NCBI GenBank assembly: GCA_963522415.1
Contig: CAUQZV010000002.1
Span: 35,259 to 99,258 of the forward strand
DNA length: 64,000 nt
Reading direction: 5' to 3'
Source of the DNA: F0422 sp963522415
GTDB taxonomy: Bacteria; Bacillota; Negativicutes; Veillonellales; Veillonellaceae
How positions within the stretch are numbered: position 1 is the stretch's first letter; each line of letters begins with the position of its first letter. The translations under genes and the position numbers were made by a program. Shown in pieces: positions 35,519 to 43,066 of the stretch. The notes beneath the pieces were generated by a model. That model saw only the letters and a program-made list of their open reading frames with translations. It was not told the DNA's origin and ran no database searches.

Positions 35519-36556
35519 GTGAAGAGGATACTTTTAGTAGATACCGATAAATTACATATGAAAGCGCTTCAAAAACGGATTGCACTTCATATGCAAGCGG
35601 AGGTTATCTGCATTAGTACATATCAAGAAGTACTTTCCTTAGAAAAGGAAGAAATAATTTCTGTAGCTTATGTAGCAATGGATATTAGTCATCAAAAAGC
35701 AGGTGATATCATTCGGCATATATATTACACCTATCCCACATGCCGAATTGTGATGATGTTAAATAAAGAAACGCAAGCTGTTACCCAAATGACTATGAAA
35801 TATTCCGGAATTGGATACTTGTATAAACCGTTTAGTTGGGATGCTTTTTATAAATGGATTCCAGAACTGGGCATAGTCAAAGAAAAAGATAGCGTAGGAG
35901 AATCGCTAGATTTACTAGATGGAATTGTACAAGTTTTTCAACAAGGTAATTTTGAGGGAGCCTATGATAGACTATACCAAGTATGTCAGTATACATATGA
36001 ACATAGTGATAGCCAATTTATTACAAGTAAATTGTATACACTAGTAGATCAGGTACAACAAAAGGTTTTAAACACGCATACGTCAATGATACATATGCTA
36101 GAGAAAAAGATTCCTTTGAATAATGTACATACGAAATATGCAGAAGGTCTTGCCATATGGACATTAAAAATTGTTGATTTTTTGTTCATTAAATTATATC
36201 AAGGAAAGCAAAATATTTTATATAATGTTCTCTACTATATTCATGAACATATACAAGAAGATATTTCTTTGAAAGATATAGTTGTTTCTTGTAATGTAAG
36301 TCAAGGCTATATTAGTCGTATTTTCAAACATAAATTAAATATGACAATTATGCAATATATACACAAGAAAAAAATAAACATAGCTAAGGAATATATACTT
36401 GGTACAGAAAAGAGCGGCTCCTATATTGCTAATATTTTGGGGTATAGTGATGTGAGTTATTTCTGCAAAATTTTTAAAAAACATGAACATAAAACAATCT
36501 CAAAATATCGAGATATAGTAATTAATGGATTGGTGGATACCTATGAAAGAATCTGA
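35519..36556 (+). CDS. Response regulator with AraC-type DNA-binding domain
   Basis: The 345-residue protein has a receiver domain (1-115) with acidic D8/D10, candidate phosphoacceptor D55 (VAMDIS) and K103 (YKPF). The usual Thr/Ser switch residue reads as Leu/Asn, so phosphorylation is uncertain. The AraC HTH lies at about 240-340 (LKDIVVSCNVSQGYISRIF and SYIANILGYSDVSYFCKIFKKH). It would activate the microcompartment operons with the PocR sensor. Start is GTG 35519 after AAGGAGG. Its end overlaps the pduL start. Confidence 0.8.
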   Translation: MKRILLVDTDKLHMKALQKRIALHMQAEVICISTYQEVLSLEKEEIISVAYVAMDISHQKAGDIIRHIYYTYPTCRIVMMLNKETQAVTQMTMKYSGIGYLYKPFSWDAFYKWIPELGIVKEKDSVGESLDLLDGIVQVFQQGNFEGAYDRLYQVCQYTYEHSDSQFITSKLYTLVDQVQQKVLNTHTSMIHMLEKKIPLNNVHTKYAEGLAIWTLKIVDFLFIKLYQGKQNILYNVLYYIHEHIQEDISLKDIVVSCNVSQGYISRIFKHKLNMTIMQYIHKKKINIAKEYILGTEKSGSYIANILGYSDVSYFCKIFKKHEHKTISKYRDIVINGLVDTYERI

Positions 36557-37178
36557 GTATTTACATTTAGTAACGGAACGCGTTATAGCAAAGTTACAAG
36601 AATTAAATAGATGTAGCGTACCAATTGGTGTTTCAAATCGTCATGTTCATGTATCAAAGGAAGTATATAGTATTTTATATGGACAAGATGAACTATCTAA
36701 AAAGGTGGACTTGAAACAGCCAGGACAATACGCAGCGAATGAAACAGTAACTCTGATAGGACCGAAAGGAAGTATTGAAAAAGTTCGTATCTTAGGCCCT
36801 TTTAGAAATGAAACCCAAGTAGAAATCTCTCTAACAGATTCATTTACGCTAGGCGTACCAGGGGTGATACGTGAATCTGGTGATTTACGGGGAACTCCAG
36901 GGATAACGCTAATGGGACCTAAAGGAAAGGTAACGATTTCACAAGGTGTTATCGTAGCACATCGGCATATTCATATGCATCCTGATGATGCGAGTCGTAT
37001 GGGAGTAGTCGATAAAGAACGTGTAACAGTGGCGGTGCATGGAGAGCGAGAACTAACATTTTCCAATGTGATTATTCGGGTGTCTCCGAAATTTGCTTTA
37101 GAAATGCATATTGATGTAGATGAAGCAAATGCAGGACGGATCAAAAACAATGATATTGGAATTGTATCGAAGTCATAG
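36543..37178 (+). CDS. pduL: PduL-type phosphotransacylase
   Basis: The 211-residue zinc enzyme converts propionyl-CoA to propionyl phosphate for ATP formation and recycles CoA in the lumen. Metal-binding motifs are SNRHVHVS near 35-42 and AHRHIHMHPDDA near 140. The N-terminal helix (KESEYLHLVTERVIAKLQEL) looks like a cargo-targeting peptide. I chose ATG 36543; an in-frame ATG lies at 36525 and neither has a strong SD, as both lie inside the end of the regulator gene. Overlap implies coupled translation. Confidence 0.9.
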   Translation: MKESEYLHLVTERVIAKLQELNRCSVPIGVSNRHVHVSKEVYSILYGQDELSKKVDLKQPGQYAANETVTLIGPKGSIEKVRILGPFRNETQVEISLTDSFTLGVPGVIRESGDLRGTPGITLMGPKGKVTISQGVIVAHRHIHMHPDDASRMGVVDKERVTVAVHGERELTFSNVIIRVSPKFALEMHIDVDEANAGRIKNNDIGIVSKS

Positions 37179-37189
37179 AGGAGATACAA

Positions 37190-38593
37190 ATGAACTTAGA
37201 AATGATTGAAAGTATAGTAAAACAAGTGGTGAAAGATTTGCATCAGGAATGTGTAGGTCTTGAAAGAACCCAATATGAATATGGTGTGTTTGATACTATG
37301 GAAGCTGCTATCAGTGCTAGTGAAGTAGCCCAAAGAGAGTTGCTAGGTTTTTCACTGCAAGAACGCAATGCATTTGTGGATGCCATTCGTGAAACAATTT
37401 TACAAAAAGATCATTTAGAAATGATTTCACTTATGGCTGTAGAAGAAACTGGTATTGGTAGATATAGCGATAAACTGATTAAAAATCGAGTAGCTGCCGT
37501 AAAAACACCCGGCAAAGAAGTGTTAGAAACACGGGCTATGACAGGTCATGATGGTTTGACAATTGAAGAGTTTTGTCCATTTGGTGTGATTGGTGCCATA
37601 ACACCGACAACAAATCCAACGGAAACAATTATCAATAATTCTATTTCTATGATTGTCGGAGGTAACACAGTTGTATTTAGCCCACATCCAAGAGCTAAAA
37701 AAGTATCCACTATTTTAGTGCAAATGATCAATAAAGCACTAGAAGCGGCAGGTGCTCCTAACAATTTGGTAACAATGGTGCGTGAACCATCCATTGAAAG
37801 TACACAATGTATGATGAGCCATCCAAAAGTAAGGTTGTTAGTGGCTACAGGTGGCCCTGGTATTGTAAACCAAGTCTTATCATCCGGTAAAAAAGCGATT
37901 GGTGCAGGTGCAGGGAATCCTCCAGTAGTAGTGGATGAAACAGCTCATATTGAACAAGCAGCAAAAGATATCGTCAGTGGAGCAAGCTTTGATAACAATG
38001 TTCCATGTATTGCTGAAAAAGAAGTATTTGTTGTGGAATCTGTGGCAGATCAACTTGTATATCATATGAGAAAGAATGGTGCTTATGAAATTACTGATTT
38101 ATCTCTTTTAGATACATTAGTAGAAAAAGTCACTAAAAATGGTGGTAAACCAAATCCAGACTTTGTAGGTAAATCTGCTAAAGATTTGTTAGCGTTGGTT
38201 GGTATTGTTGTTGATGATAGCATTCGATTGATTATTTCTCGTACATCAGAACATCATCACCTAGTAACAGAAGAAATGATGATGCCAATTTTACCAATCG
38301 TAGCAGTGCCAAATGTAGATATTGCCATTGAATGGGCGTACCGTGCAGAATTGGGAAATCGTCATACAGCGATGATGCACTCTCAAAATTTAGAAAAATT
38401 ATCCAAAATGGCGAGATTGCTAGAAACTACCATTTTCGTAAAAAATGCACCATCCTATGCAGGCATTGGTGTAGGTGGCGAAGGCCATACTACTTTCACC
38501 ATTGCAGGCCCAACAGGAGAAGGCATTACATGTGCAAGATCGTTCTGTCGCATTCGTCGGTGTGTATTAAGTGAAGCATTTAGCTTGAGATAA
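37190..38593 (+). CDS. pduP: CoA-acylating propionaldehyde dehydrogenase with cargo peptide
   Basis: The 467-residue enzyme begins with an amphipathic helix (NLEMIESIVKQVVKDLHQE) typical of the PduP encapsulation peptide, a linker, then the dehydrogenase domain with catalytic Cys in FDNNVPCIAEKEV and TTNPTETIINN upstream. It oxidises propionaldehyde to propionyl-CoA with NAD+ in the shell, feeding PduL immediately upstream (11-base gap). Confidence 0.92.
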   Translation: MNLEMIESIVKQVVKDLHQECVGLERTQYEYGVFDTMEAAISASEVAQRELLGFSLQERNAFVDAIRETILQKDHLEMISLMAVEETGIGRYSDKLIKNRVAAVKTPGKEVLETRAMTGHDGLTIEEFCPFGVIGAITPTTNPTETIINNSISMIVGGNTVVFSPHPRAKKVSTILVQMINKALEAAGAPNNLVTMVREPSIESTQCMMSHPKVRLLVATGGPGIVNQVLSSGKKAIGAGAGNPPVVVDETAHIEQAAKDIVSGASFDNNVPCIAEKEVFVVESVADQLVYHMRKNGAYEITDLSLLDTLVEKVTKNGGKPNPDFVGKSAKDLLALVGIVVDDSIRLIISRTSEHHHLVTEEMMMPILPIVAVPNVDIAIEWAYRAELGNRHTAMMHSQNLEKLSKMARLLETTIFVKNAPSYAGIGVGGEGHTTFTIAGPTGEGITCARSFCRIRRCVLSEAFSLR

Positions 38594-38604
38594 GTGAGGC
38601 TTAT

Positions 38605-39204
38605 ATGAATCAATCGTTAGGACTATTAGAAGTGAAAGGCTTGTTAGGCGCCATTACCATGTCAGATGTAATGGTAAAAGCATCTAATGTGCATGTAGTA
38701 AATATTGATAGAGCTAATGGTTTTGGTTGGTTTACTGTGAAAATAGTAGGCGATGTGGGAGCTGTGCAATCAGCTATTGAAGCAGGCGCTATGGTGGCAA
38801 AAGAAATGGGCTGTTTTGTAGGTTCTAAAGTGATTCCTAGAGTATCACAAACCGTTATCGATGTGTTCTTACAAGAAGAAACAACACCGATAAAAGAAGA
38901 AGCTATAGCAGAACCTGTAGTCGAAACGAAGGAAGAAACGCCATCTGTTCCAGCCACAGAAGTGGAAACACCAGTGGTAGATACAGTGGTAGCAGAGTCT
39001 GTAGTGGAAACTGTCGTAGAAGTTTCGGCAAAAGCAACAAAAGAAACAGACCCAGCCATAACAGAAGCTATTTCTGAGCTCACAAGCATTGTGATTGGTG
39101 AAGAGACTATACCATCTACAATAGAAGTAGCACCAAAAGCTACAGGATCTAAAAAAACAGCTAAAACGACTAAAGCTAAAAAGAAAAGTAGTTCTAAAAA
39201 ATAA
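38605..39204 (+). CDS. BMC-H shell protein with a 107-residue charged tail (PduK-like)
   Basis: Residues 1-92 form one BMC domain (LGLLEVKGLLGAITMSDVMVKASNV, VGDVGAVQSAIEAGA). The remaining 107 residues are low complexity: first an acidic Glu/Val/Thr/Pro-rich part (about 93-165), then a basic Lys/Thr/Ser-rich end resembling histone tails (last 25 residues). PduK also has a C-terminal extension but with an Fe-S motif that is not seen here. The tail probably projects from one shell face and could bind cargo, nucleic acid or other compartments. Confidence 0.85.
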   Translation: MNQSLGLLEVKGLLGAITMSDVMVKASNVHVVNIDRANGFGWFTVKIVGDVGAVQSAIEAGAMVAKEMGCFVGSKVIPRVSQTVIDVFLQEETTPIKEEAIAEPVVETKEETPSVPATEVETPVVDTVVAESVVETVVEVSAKATKETDPAITEAISELTSIVIGEETIPSTIEVAPKATGSKKTAKTTKAKKKSSSKK

Positions 39205-39215
39205 GGAGGGTTATC

Positions 39216-39485
39216 ATGAATAACGCATTAGGCATGGTAGAAACAAAAGGATTAGTAGCAGCTATCGAGGCAGCAGATGCGATGGTAAAAGCATCGAATG
39301 TAGAGTTAACTGGCTATGAAAAAATCGGTTCTGGTTTAGTAACTGTCATGGTTCGTGGTGATGTTGGTGCTGTTAAAGCAGCTGTAGAAGCTGGCGCAGT
39401 AGCAGCTGGTAACGTAGGACAAGTTGTATCTACTCACGTAATTCCTCGTCCACATCACGATGTAGAAATATTGTTGACTAAATAG
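39216..39485 (+). CDS. PduA/PduJ-like BMC-H shell protein, second copy
   Basis: The 89-residue BMC-H protein is nearly identical to the product of 31588-31869 through the domain (ALGMVETKGLVAAIEAADAMVKASNVELTGYE) and differs mainly at the C-terminal tail. It has an AGGAGG SD and follows the tailed BMC-H gene after 11 bases. The two copies suggest a duplication similar to pduA/pduJ. Confidence 0.93.
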   Translation: MNNALGMVETKGLVAAIEAADAMVKASNVELTGYEKIGSGLVTVMVRGDVGAVKAAVEAGAVAAGNVGQVVSTHVIPRPHHDVEILLTK

Positions 39486-39514
39486 TAGGATAGCCTTTAG
39501 TAAGGAGGATGGAC

Positions 39515-40048
39515 ATGGATATTTATGATTCAGTCCGAGATATTATTGCAAACATAGAGCGCGTACCATCCACGACACAAGAGGGGATCGCCCCCATAGG
39601 ACGAGCAGTACAGTGGTCTAGACATAGAGGAATTACCGTTGAATCCGTGGTGGATACTGTCGTTGAAGTTTGCGAACAAGAGGCACAACGATTGGGGATT
39701 CCTGTAGTGATTGCCATTGTGGATGCTAGCGGATCGTTAGTGTATCAACGGCGTATGGAACGAGCTTTAGGCGTGAGCATAGAACTAGCCCCTAATAAGG
39801 CCTATACAGCAGTAGCTTTTCGGTGCGGAACAGAAAAGTTAGGAGCCATAGTGCAACCAGGGACTCCTCTTTATGGTATTGAGACGATGGTGAAAAGACC
39901 CATAGTCTTATTTGGCGGTGGTGAGCCACTAATGCTAGGGGATCATCTAATCGGTGGTCTGGGCATTAGTGGTGGCACTGTAGAAGAAGATATGCTCATA
40001 GTGAATGCAGGGCTACGAGCTTTTCAATCATATATACAAGGGGCGTAA
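39515..40048 (+). CDS. GlcG/HbpS-like (DUF336, PduO C-terminal-type) protein
   Basis: The 177-residue product has a GlcG/HbpS domain (about 40-175), with AIVDASGSLVYQRRMERALGVSIELAPNKAYTA and LFGGGEPLMLGDHLIGGLGISGGT. This domain occurs as the C-terminal half of PduO and binds haem or corrinoid in some homologues. The adenosyltransferase half of PduO is absent, fitting a B12-independent locus. The N-terminal MDIYDSVRDIIANIERV may be a cargo helix. ATG 39515 is chosen because AAGGAGG (39502-39508) is correctly spaced for it but overlaps the ATG at 39509. Confidence 0.78.
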   Translation: MDIYDSVRDIIANIERVPSTTQEGIAPIGRAVQWSRHRGITVESVVDTVVEVCEQEAQRLGIPVVIAIVDASGSLVYQRRMERALGVSIELAPNKAYTAVAFRCGTEKLGAIVQPGTPLYGIETMVKRPIVLFGGGEPLMLGDHLIGGLGISGGTVEEDMLIVNAGLRAFQSYIQGA

Positions 40049-40050
40049 TC

Positions 40051-41199
40051 ATGGAATCATGGTCATTTAAAACGCAAATTTTTACAGGACAAACAGAACA
40101 CTCTGCCAATGGTACAAAAACAGATGCCTTAGAAAGACTTTGCCTATTAGAAGGAGAACGTATTTTTATCATCTGTGACCCATTTTTAGAAGGAACACCA
40201 GCATTACAGACAGTGATTGACTTGGTGAATACAAACAATACCTATGTGGTGTATTCTGATGTAGTACCAGATCCACCGATTGATTCTATTGTCAAAGGGG
40301 TAGAGGTATTACAGAAAGAAAAGGCCACAGTGCTAATCGTCATCGGTGGTGGATCTGCCATTGATACAGCCAAAGGTATTAACTATTTCTGTAACACAAT
40401 TTATGGCATTGGCGTTAAAAAATTTATTGCCATACCAACAACGAGCGGAACTGGATCTGAAGTGACATCATTTGCTGTGATTACAGATACTAAAACAGGT
40501 ATCAAATATCCGTTGGTAGATGATAGCTTATTACCAGATGAAGCAATTTTAACAACATTCTTTGTGAAATCGGCACCTCCAAAAGTAACCGCTTATAGTG
40601 GCATGGATGTACTTGTACATGCTCTAGAAGCGTTGGTGGCTACAGAGGCCAATCATTTTACCGATGCATTAGCTGAAAAAGCAATAGAATTAGTGATTAA
40701 GAATTTACCAACATGTGTAGAGCGTGGAACTGACGAAGCCGCACGAGCAGCGATGCACGAAGCATCCTGTATGGCAGGGCTAGCTTTCAACCAAGCTGGT
40801 CTAGGTATTACCCATGCTTTGGCACATCAGTTAGGAGGCCAATTCCATATCCCCCATGGATTAGCTAATGCGATGCTTTTACCTTATGTTATTATGTATA
40901 ATGCAGCCAACTCTGTTGAGGCTAAATTAAAATACATTTCGATTGCACAAAAACTCTCCTTAACCACAGCATCTGATGATGAAAGTGCACAATTAGCTGC
41001 GTTAGTACGCTGTGTACAATCTTTAGCACATCGAGTCGGTTGCATTATAACTATGAAAGAGTTTGGTGTTGATGAAGATTCCTTTAGGGAATCGTTCTCT
41101 ACTTTAGTGCAACAGGCCTTAGAGGATCGTACCTATCCAGGAAATCCATACGCAGCTACAAAAGAAGATTTAACACGTATATTAACATGTATTATATGA
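40051..41199 (+). CDS. pduQ: Iron-dependent alcohol dehydrogenase (1-propanol dehydrogenase)
   Basis: The 382-residue group III alcohol dehydrogenase reduces propionaldehyde to propanol and regenerates NAD+ for the aldehyde dehydrogenase. The NAD-binding GGGSAIDTAKG lies near 98-108, IPTTSGTGSE near 130-139, and the metal-binding stretch is GITHALAHQLGGQFHIPHGLANAM near 250-273. It begins two bases after the preceding stop. Confidence 0.9.
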   Translation: MESWSFKTQIFTGQTEHSANGTKTDALERLCLLEGERIFIICDPFLEGTPALQTVIDLVNTNNTYVVYSDVVPDPPIDSIVKGVEVLQKEKATVLIVIGGGSAIDTAKGINYFCNTIYGIGVKKFIAIPTTSGTGSEVTSFAVITDTKTGIKYPLVDDSLLPDEAILTTFFVKSAPPKVTAYSGMDVLVHALEALVATEANHFTDALAEKAIELVIKNLPTCVERGTDEAARAAMHEASCMAGLAFNQAGLGITHALAHQLGGQFHIPHGLANAMLLPYVIMYNAANSVEAKLKYISIAQKLSLTTASDDESAQLAALVRCVQSLAHRVGCIITMKEFGVDEDSFRESFSTLVQQALEDRTYPGNPYAATKEDLTRILTCII

Positions 41200-41209
41200 G
41201 GTAACACAG

Positions 41210-41944
41210 ATGGATGCTACACAAGTGTATGTTAGTGAATTTATAGGAACGGCTATTTTAATGGCTTTTGGTAGCAGTTGTAATGCAGGGCTATTGCTAA
41301 AGAATACAATTACAAGTGCCATAAAAACAAACTGGATTGGATTGATGTTTGGTTGGGGATTTGCAGTTACATTTGCAGTGTATGTCGCTGCTCATTTAGG
41401 TGGCGTAGCACACTTAAATCCAGCTTTGACCATTGCCTTCGCAGCTGGGGGATTATTCCCTTCTGATCTAGTATTGGGATCAGTGATTGCTCAATTATTA
41501 GGAGGATTTGTAGGTGCAACTATTACGATGGTACACTATTATCCTCATTTTAAAATCACAAAGCCAGAAGAGGGAAATTGCGTATGTATCTTTGCTACAG
41601 GACCAGCTTGTGATGAACGTGCTTGGAACTTGTTATCTGAAATAATGGCTACTTTTTTATTTATCTTTTGTGTACTTTTCTTAGGGCCAATGGCCGATGG
41701 ATTAGCACCTCTTATTGTCGGATTTCTTGTAGCCAGTATCGGCTTTTCTTTTGGTGGAACCACAGGGTTTGCATTGAATCCAGCTCGTGATTTTGCCCCC
41801 CGTTTGGCCTATGCAATTTTGCCGCTTCCTAATAAAGGAGCAGCCAATATGAGATATGCATGGGTACCAATTATAGGACCAACGATTGGTGCATTGTTAG
41901 CAGTAGGCGTATTTAATTGGTTACAAGCAGCTTTACATTTATAA
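41210..41944 (+). CDS. pduF: PduF/GlpF-like aquaglyceroporin
   Basis: This 244-residue MIP-family channel has six transmembrane segments and both pore motifs: NPA at 70-72 and NPARD near 190. The Asp after the second motif marks glycerol-type rather than water-type channels. It would let propanediol or glycerol enter the cell, like PduF in pdu operons. Its presence supports a diol substrate for the glycyl-radical enzyme; choline loci usually lack it. Confidence 0.9.
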   Translation: MDATQVYVSEFIGTAILMAFGSSCNAGLLLKNTITSAIKTNWIGLMFGWGFAVTFAVYVAAHLGGVAHLNPALTIAFAAGGLFPSDLVLGSVIAQLLGGFVGATITMVHYYPHFKITKPEEGNCVCIFATGPACDERAWNLLSEIMATFLFIFCVLFLGPMADGLAPLIVGFLVASIGFSFGGTTGFALNPARDFAPRLAYAILPLPNKGAANMRYAWVPIIGPTIGALLAVGVFNWLQAALHL

Positions 41945-41964
41945 TTTGAAAGGGGGGATATCCG

Positions 41965-42309
41965 ATGCTAGATAAGCAACGTATCATTCAAGAATCAGTG
42001 CCAGGGAAACAAGTCACATTGGCCCATGTGCTGGCGAATCCTAAACGGGACTTATACAGTAAATTAGGTTTGGATAGCGAAGGTCGTAGTGCTGTAGGTA
42101 TTTTGACGATTACTCCAGGGGAAGCAGCTATCATTGCAGGAGATATAGCCTCTAAAGCAGCCAATGTACATATCGAATTTATTGATCGATTCTCAGGGGC
42201 TGTGCTGATATCAGGAGATGTTTCCAGCGTAGAGGTATCACTCTCTAGTGTATTACAGGGATTCTCGGAATTGCTACAGTTTAGCGTAGTTCCTCTTACA
42301 AGGAGTTAA
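41965..42309 (+). CDS. pduU: PduU/EutS-type permuted BMC-H shell protein
   Basis: The 114-residue protein has the circularly permuted BMC-H pattern of EutS/PduU: an N-terminal QRIIQESVPGKQVTLAHVLANP that forms the beta-barrel cap, then AVGILTITPGEAAIIAGDIASKAANV and FSGAVLISGDVSSVEVSL. It follows the channel gene and precedes a PduV-like gene two bases later, the same order as pduU-pduV. Confidence 0.88.
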   Translation: MLDKQRIIQESVPGKQVTLAHVLANPKRDLYSKLGLDSEGRSAVGILTITPGEAAIIAGDIASKAANVHIEFIDRFSGAVLISGDVSSVEVSLSSVLQGFSELLQFSVVPLTRS

Positions 42310-42311
42310 CC

Positions 42312-42800
42312 GTGGATACCTTGCGTAGTACTCTGTGGGTTGGTAGCACCTATAGTCATGTGGAAACCGTGGTACAACGTCTTTTGGGCGTAAAGAAGAC
42401 CTTATCACGACCAATGGCGGTGTATCGTGAAAGCAATTGTGTGCTAACTCCTGGAGAGTACATTGAAAATCCTTGGTATTTTTCGGCTTTATTAGTGTCA
42501 TCGTACGATGTGGATACAGTGGTATTAGGCTATCGCTTAGGGGAACCCTTTAACCCCTATCCACCAGCTACGGCAGGGGCCTTTAATCGCAAAGTGACAG
42601 GCGTTGTGATTACGAATGATGTATTAGAAACGTCTCAGATTGGTGAGAGTGTTCGCCTACTGCGACTAGCGGGGGCTAATGACATCTGTGTCGTCGCGGA
42701 TACGGCACAAGACATAGTAGATACAAACTTCATAGAAGATATTCCCATGGTGACCTATGGATACGAAGCTCTTAAAGAGATGTTATCTGTAAAGGTATGA
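42312..42800 (+). CDS. EutP/PduV-like protein lacking the GTPase P-loop
   Basis: The 162-residue product aligns with EutP/PduV through TPGEYIENPWYFSALLVSSYDVDTVV (46-71), which contains the family switch-region TPGEY. However, the N-terminal site where GxxxxGK[ST] belongs reads VGSTYSHVE (10-18), and the NKxD-like motif is TNDV, so nucleotide binding is probably lost. PduV and EutP associate with the shell or act as a small G-protein/acetate kinase. Here only a structural or regulatory role seems possible. It is the last gene before the terminator. A start at GTG 42312 has no clear SD beyond AAGGAG at 42300-42305. Confidence 0.72.
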   Translation: MDTLRSTLWVGSTYSHVETVVQRLLGVKKTLSRPMAVYRESNCVLTPGEYIENPWYFSALLVSSYDVDTVVLGYRLGEPFNPYPPATAGAFNRKVTGVVITNDVLETSQIGESVRLLRLAGANDICVVADTAQDIVDTNFIEDIPMVTYGYEALKEMLSVKV

Positions 42801-42823
42801 ATCCCGCTATGGTGAGTAGGTAG

Positions 42824-42856
42824 AAAAGCACCTTCCTTTGTGGCGGTGCTTTTTTC
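42824..42856 (+). terminator. Terminator ending the microcompartment operon
   Basis: AAAAGCACC (42824-42832) pairs with GGTGCTTTT (42845-42853), followed by T-rich sequence. Confidence 0.88.
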
Positions 42857-42863
42857 TTACACG

Positions 42864-42918
42864 GTGATAGTTGATAAATAAAATTTATTTTACTATCACA
42901 TAAAACCTATAGTATGAT
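42864..42918 (+). promoter_or_regulatory. Promoter with large inverted-repeat operator for the TonB/chelatase operon
   Basis: Paired arms GTGATAG (42864-42870) / CTATCAC (42893-42899) and AAATAAA (42876-42882) / TTTATTT (42884-42890) form a 36-base near-palindrome. Its right end overlaps a candidate -35 TTTACT (42889-42894) with TATGAT (42913-42918) 18 bases further on. This geometry fits repression by an iron- or haem-responsive protein such as a Fur-family member. It is not a textbook Fur box. The leader 42919-43066 shows no cobalamin-riboswitch core. Confidence 0.55.
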
Positions 42919-43066
42919 AAACTAGAAGTGTATTCTTTCGCGCAATGAATGAGTATGAGCAATTGTATAGTCAAATCCTTTACTTAAAAAGGTAACAGAC
43001 TGTGTTCCACAATGGGCATGTGGACACAAGCGGTTAGTAGCCAAGTGCTACAGTTAGGAGGCAGTA

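Noticed and set aside
38610..39089. 159-codon open frame on the minus strand
   Set aside because: It is antisense to the low-complexity tail of the BMC-H gene; repetitive Glu/Val/Thr codons leave the opposite strand open by chance and there is no SD.
31588..39485. The two near-identical BMC-H genes as long direct repeats driving rearrangement
   Set aside because: They are ordinary duplicated shell genes as in pduA/pduJ, and no other mobile-element sign is present.
42919..43066. Cobalamin riboswitch upstream of the TonB receptor
   Set aside because: A B12-box-like core (GCCACTG with its surrounding helices) could not be found; GCCAAGTG near 43040 is not a match.
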